From an uncultured Oscillospiraceae bacterium (GTDB lineage: Bacteria; Bacillota; Clostridia; Oscillospirales; Acutalibacteraceae), in the NCBI GenBank assembly GCA_900543525.1, contig UQRS01000015.1, positions 1-33,280 on the forward strand: a stretch of 33,280 nt of DNA, given 5' to 3'. Numbering within the stretch: the stretch's first letter is position 1; the number at the start of each line of letters is the position of its first letter. Below, piece by piece: positions 31,266 to 33,280 of this stretch. The notes beneath the pieces were generated by a model, which saw only the letters and a program-made list of their open reading frames with translations, was not told where the DNA came from and did not search any database. Made by a program: the position numbers and the translations under genes.

Positions 31266-32887
31266 ACGACTACTACGGCTACGCCACCCCTCTGGTGGAG
31301 ATGCCCCGTGACTTTCACACCGCCACCTTCAACGGCGGCACGACCAGTCTGAATACCGGAAAGGCCGGGAACACCGCCCTGAAGCTGGGCGGCCAGCTGA
31401 TCCTTGGCGACGGCGTAAGGGAGATCGGCGCGGACGACAACCACTGCCAGCTGGGCGTCGCTCCTGTAAAGTTCATGGTTGCCTCTGCCTCGGACATCAC
31501 CGCAGCCTCTGTGGAGAATGTGAATTTTGACTATGCACACGGCGACGCTCCGCAGGCCTCGGCCACGGTGGCGACGGGCGATGCAGACAAGTACGATATT
31601 TACTATGAAGAATGGGGAAAGCTGGAAAAGACCGACGAGTACACCACTAAAACCGTGGCATACTGGTATTCCGACGACAGCTGGTATCAGGATGGCGACG
31701 TGCGCCTGAACACCTTTGAAAAAGATGGAAAGTATCAGTATTCCGTGCGGCTGGAGGCCAAGGGCGGCTTCACCTTCAGCGACAGCATCTCTGCGGAGGA
31801 TATTACGCTGAACGGCAAGAGCCTGCCCGAAGGCTCCTATGTCCTCGTGCTGGATGAGGGCAGGACCTGCCTCATCCATTACGGCATGAGCATGCGCACC
31901 GTCCGCCCGGTCGAGGAGATTAAATTCAACGGACCATCCACCGATTTTTTCATTGACGGTGACAAGCCGAGGTTTACAGGAGATACCTATTCCGCCTTCT
32001 GCGACGTCGAGTATCAGAAGTGGGAGGAGAAGGATAACCCCGGCGTCGGCGTCGGTTCCACCGCAGCTTATGACAAGGACTTCAGTCAGATTATCACGAA
32101 GTTTGAATACGGCAAAACGTATAACTACAGCGTGTATTTCAGTATCAGTGACCTGGGGCTGGAGGAAGGCTACCGCTTCGACGGGAATGCAAAGTTCTAC
32201 ATCAGCAACGAAGAGATCACTTTGAATTCCGACCAGGTGAAGGTGCTGGACGGCGGCAGGATGATCCAGTTTAAAAATATTCTGTCCATGACGCCGGACG
32301 CACCGTGGCAGGAAATCGACCTGGTGGAGATTGAGGGTGCTACCATTACCTTCAAGGCCGGTGACAAGCCCGTCTTTACCGGCAAGGCTCCCGAAAACGC
32401 GCCGTATATTTACCAGTGCGAGTGGTGGAATGCCGCGGACGGCTCCGGTGTGAACTCCGTCGAGTTCTGGGACAAAAATTACGAAAAGCACATCACGGCT
32501 TTTGAAAACGGCATGACCTATACCTATGGCGTGTACATCAAGGCTGCGCAGGGGTATTACTTCACCTCCGACACCAAGCTGAAGATCAATGGCACAATTT
32601 ACGACTATCACCTTCGTGAGGGCGATCCGGAGCTTGACAATCCTGACAGGATGTCGACCATCTGGGCCATCACGAGTCTGACCGTGACGCCGGGAGGCAT
32701 CCGGCGCGGAGATGTGAACGGCGACGGCAAGGTGACCGTATCGGATGTTGTGGCACTGCGCCAGCTGATCATAGCTGGAAGCTGGACCGAGCGGGAGTTT
32801 GCGGCCGGCAACCTCGACGACACGGACGAGAGCCTGACCGTCTCCGACGTGGTAGCGCTGCGGGCGCTGATCGTCTCCGGCGTGTAA
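31238..32887 (+). CDS. Continuation of the frameshifted secreted protein: three beta modules and type I dockerin
   Basis: This is the C-terminal 549 residues of the gene at 29865, in the −1 frame, with no ribosome site or start codon of its own that I can support. It contains three tandem modules of about 115-125 residues, at about 31530-31900, 31910-32290 and 32320-32690, each with a W-rich strand, then FexGkxYxYxVy and a Tyr/Phe-rich GYxF segment. The last 59 residues (32708-32884) are a type I dockerin: DVNGDGKVTVSDV and a second Ca-binding loop DDTDESLTVSDV, each followed by VALR. Dockerins bind cohesins, so the protein was probably made for a cellulosome-like complex or a surface anchor. 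A strong terminator follows. Confidence 0.8.
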   Translation, partial: GFTPIVFPVDDYYGYATPLVEMPRDFHTATFNGGTTSLNTGKAGNTALKLGGQLILGDGVREIGADDNHCQLGVAPVKFMVASASDITAASVENVNFDYAHGDAPQASATVATGDADKYDIYYEEWGKLEKTDEYTTKTVAYWYSDDSWYQDGDVRLNTFEKDGKYQYSVRLEAKGGFTFSDSISAEDITLNGKSLPEGSYVLVLDEGRTCLIHYGMSMRTVRPVEEIKFNGPSTDFFIDGDKPRFTGDTYSAFCDVEYQKWEEKDNPGVGVGSTAAYDKDFSQIITKFEYGKTYNYSVYFSISDLGLEEGYRFDGNAKFYISNEEITLNSDQVKVLDGGRMIQFKNILSMTPDAPWQEIDLVEIEGATITFKAGDKPVFTGKAPENAPYIYQCEWWNAADGSGVNSVEFWDKNYEKHITAFENGMTYTYGVYIKAAQGYYFTSDTKLKINGTIYDYHLREGDPELDNPDRMSTIWAITSLTVTPGGIRRGDVNGDGKVTVSDVVALRQLIIAGSWTEREFAAGNLDDTDESLTVSDVVALRALIVSGV

Positions 32888-32902
32888 TCCGCTATAGCAC
32901 AA

Positions 32903-32941
32903 AACAGGGGTATGAATCCGTAATGGATTCATACCCCTGTT
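32903..32941 (+). terminator. Strong stem-loop terminator after the dockerin gene
   Basis: A perfect 17-bp stem with a 5-base loop starts 15 bases after the stop codon. It is preceded by AAAA and followed by a weak U-rich stretch (ctattgtt), so it could act in both directions; the minus strand has the better U-run (GTTTTGTG). Confidence 0.8.
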
Positions 32942-33280
32942 CTATTGTTAAGAGAAAGCGCTATGCGAAAGCCGCAGCCCTACGGATGCCTGCCGGCAAG
33001 CCGCAAAACCCTTCGCCCCAAATATTGCGCAAGCCGAGCCGCAGCCGCCACTCCCCTTTTGCAAAAGCCGTTTTGACAAAGCGGCCGCGCAAAGGAACTG
33101 CCGAGAGACCGCCGGGTACAACAACTCCGACATCCGTAGGCGAAGGCGGCAAAAAAAGGCGCAGGAGAGCTTTAGCAAGCACCCGCCATTCCCGGCGGGC
33201 ATAATTTGCAAAAAGATGCAAAACCTTGGCTGAGTGTTAACAAGGAAGTATTGGTTTCTCGCATAAAAATCCATTATTAC
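32942..33280. other. Noncoding right end with dispersed-repeat sequence
   Basis: I see no supported gene. The stretch is rich in short GC inverted repeats and holds one copy of an intergenic repeat (33169-33207) also seen at 29620-29646 and, in part, at 2432-2460. ttgttaa at 32945 and ttaacaa at 33237 form weak inverted ends. A frame at 32948-33274 on the minus strand has Cys/Leu/Arg-rich, unconserved-looking sequence and was not called. Confidence 0.5.

Noticed and set aside
31151..32932. 593-codon minus-strand frame opposite the dockerin region
   Set aside because: The plus strand has an unmistakable dockerin and repeated modules; the minus frame is a mirror of regular codon use.
32948..33274. 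108-codon minus-strand frame at the right end
   Set aside because: No ribosome site, unusual Cys/Arg/Leu content and overlap with a dispersed intergenic repeat suggest noncoding DNA.
1..33280. CRISPR arrays, prophage, insertion sequences, tRNA or rRNA genes
   Set aside because: No regularly spaced repeats, transposase or phage motifs, or cloverleaf/rRNA sequences were seen on either strand.

Overview
The window (about 33 kb, GC-rich) looks like chromosome from a Gram-positive Clostridia-class bacterium, most likely of the Oscillospiraceae/Ruminococcaceae type. The evidence is the Firmicutes gene order miaB–ylbF/ricA–mutS–mutL–miaA followed by yggS–sepF–ylmH–divIVA–ileS–lspA–rluD, the strong Shine-Dalgarno sites, a split (two-subunit) transketolase and a secreted protein ending in a type I dockerin. 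All genes are on the minus strand except the dockerin gene at the right end. I see no tRNA, rRNA, CRISPR array, transposase or phage gene.

Region by region, from the left: (1) 1-2214 is a three-gene sugar-nucleotide set (4,6-dehydratase/5-epimerase, reductase, 2-epimerase) that should convert UDP-GlcNAc to UDP-L-QuiNAc or UDP-L-FucNAc for a surface polysaccharide; the last gene runs off the window. (2) 2215-2591 is an intergenic stretch with nested inverted repeats. (3) 2592-21565 is one long co-directional run, read from miaB down to the transketolase pair: MiaB and a YlbF/YmcA-type protein (tRNA methylthiolation and RNA maturation), MutS/MutL, MiaA, an HlyD-like membrane protein, YggS, SepF, YlmH and DivIVA (division), IleS, LspA, an RluD-type pseudouridine synthase, a Cof-type HAD phosphatase and transketolase. 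A very good sigma-A promoter lies just before miaB, gene gaps are short, and I see no convincing terminator inside the run. (4) 21738-23114 is a MATE transporter with its own promoter, about 140-nt leader and terminator.

(5) 23704-29405 is the most unusual block, read from right to left: a VTC-type polyphosphate polymerase domain protein, a DUF4956 membrane protein, a CotH-kinase-like surface protein with a long Gly/Pro/Met-rich insert, an aldo/keto reductase with two Fe-S motifs fused in frame to an ECF-transporter S component, and a DUF1893 protein. Its promoter region carries an 11-bp-period direct repeat placed like a PHO box, so phosphate control of the polyphosphate polymerase operon is a testable idea.

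(6) 29865-32887 (plus strand) encodes a secreted modular protein: signal peptide, beta-helix-like carbohydrate-binding region, three tandem beta-type modules and a C-terminal dockerin. The gene is split by a one-base frameshift at a run of six G residues, which could be a real mutation, a phase-variable tract or a sequence error. The surface protein and the CotH operon are divergently arranged and share a 459-bp intergenic region with a 15-bp perfect inverted repeat. (7) 32888-33280 holds a strong terminator and a noncoding repeat-like stretch.
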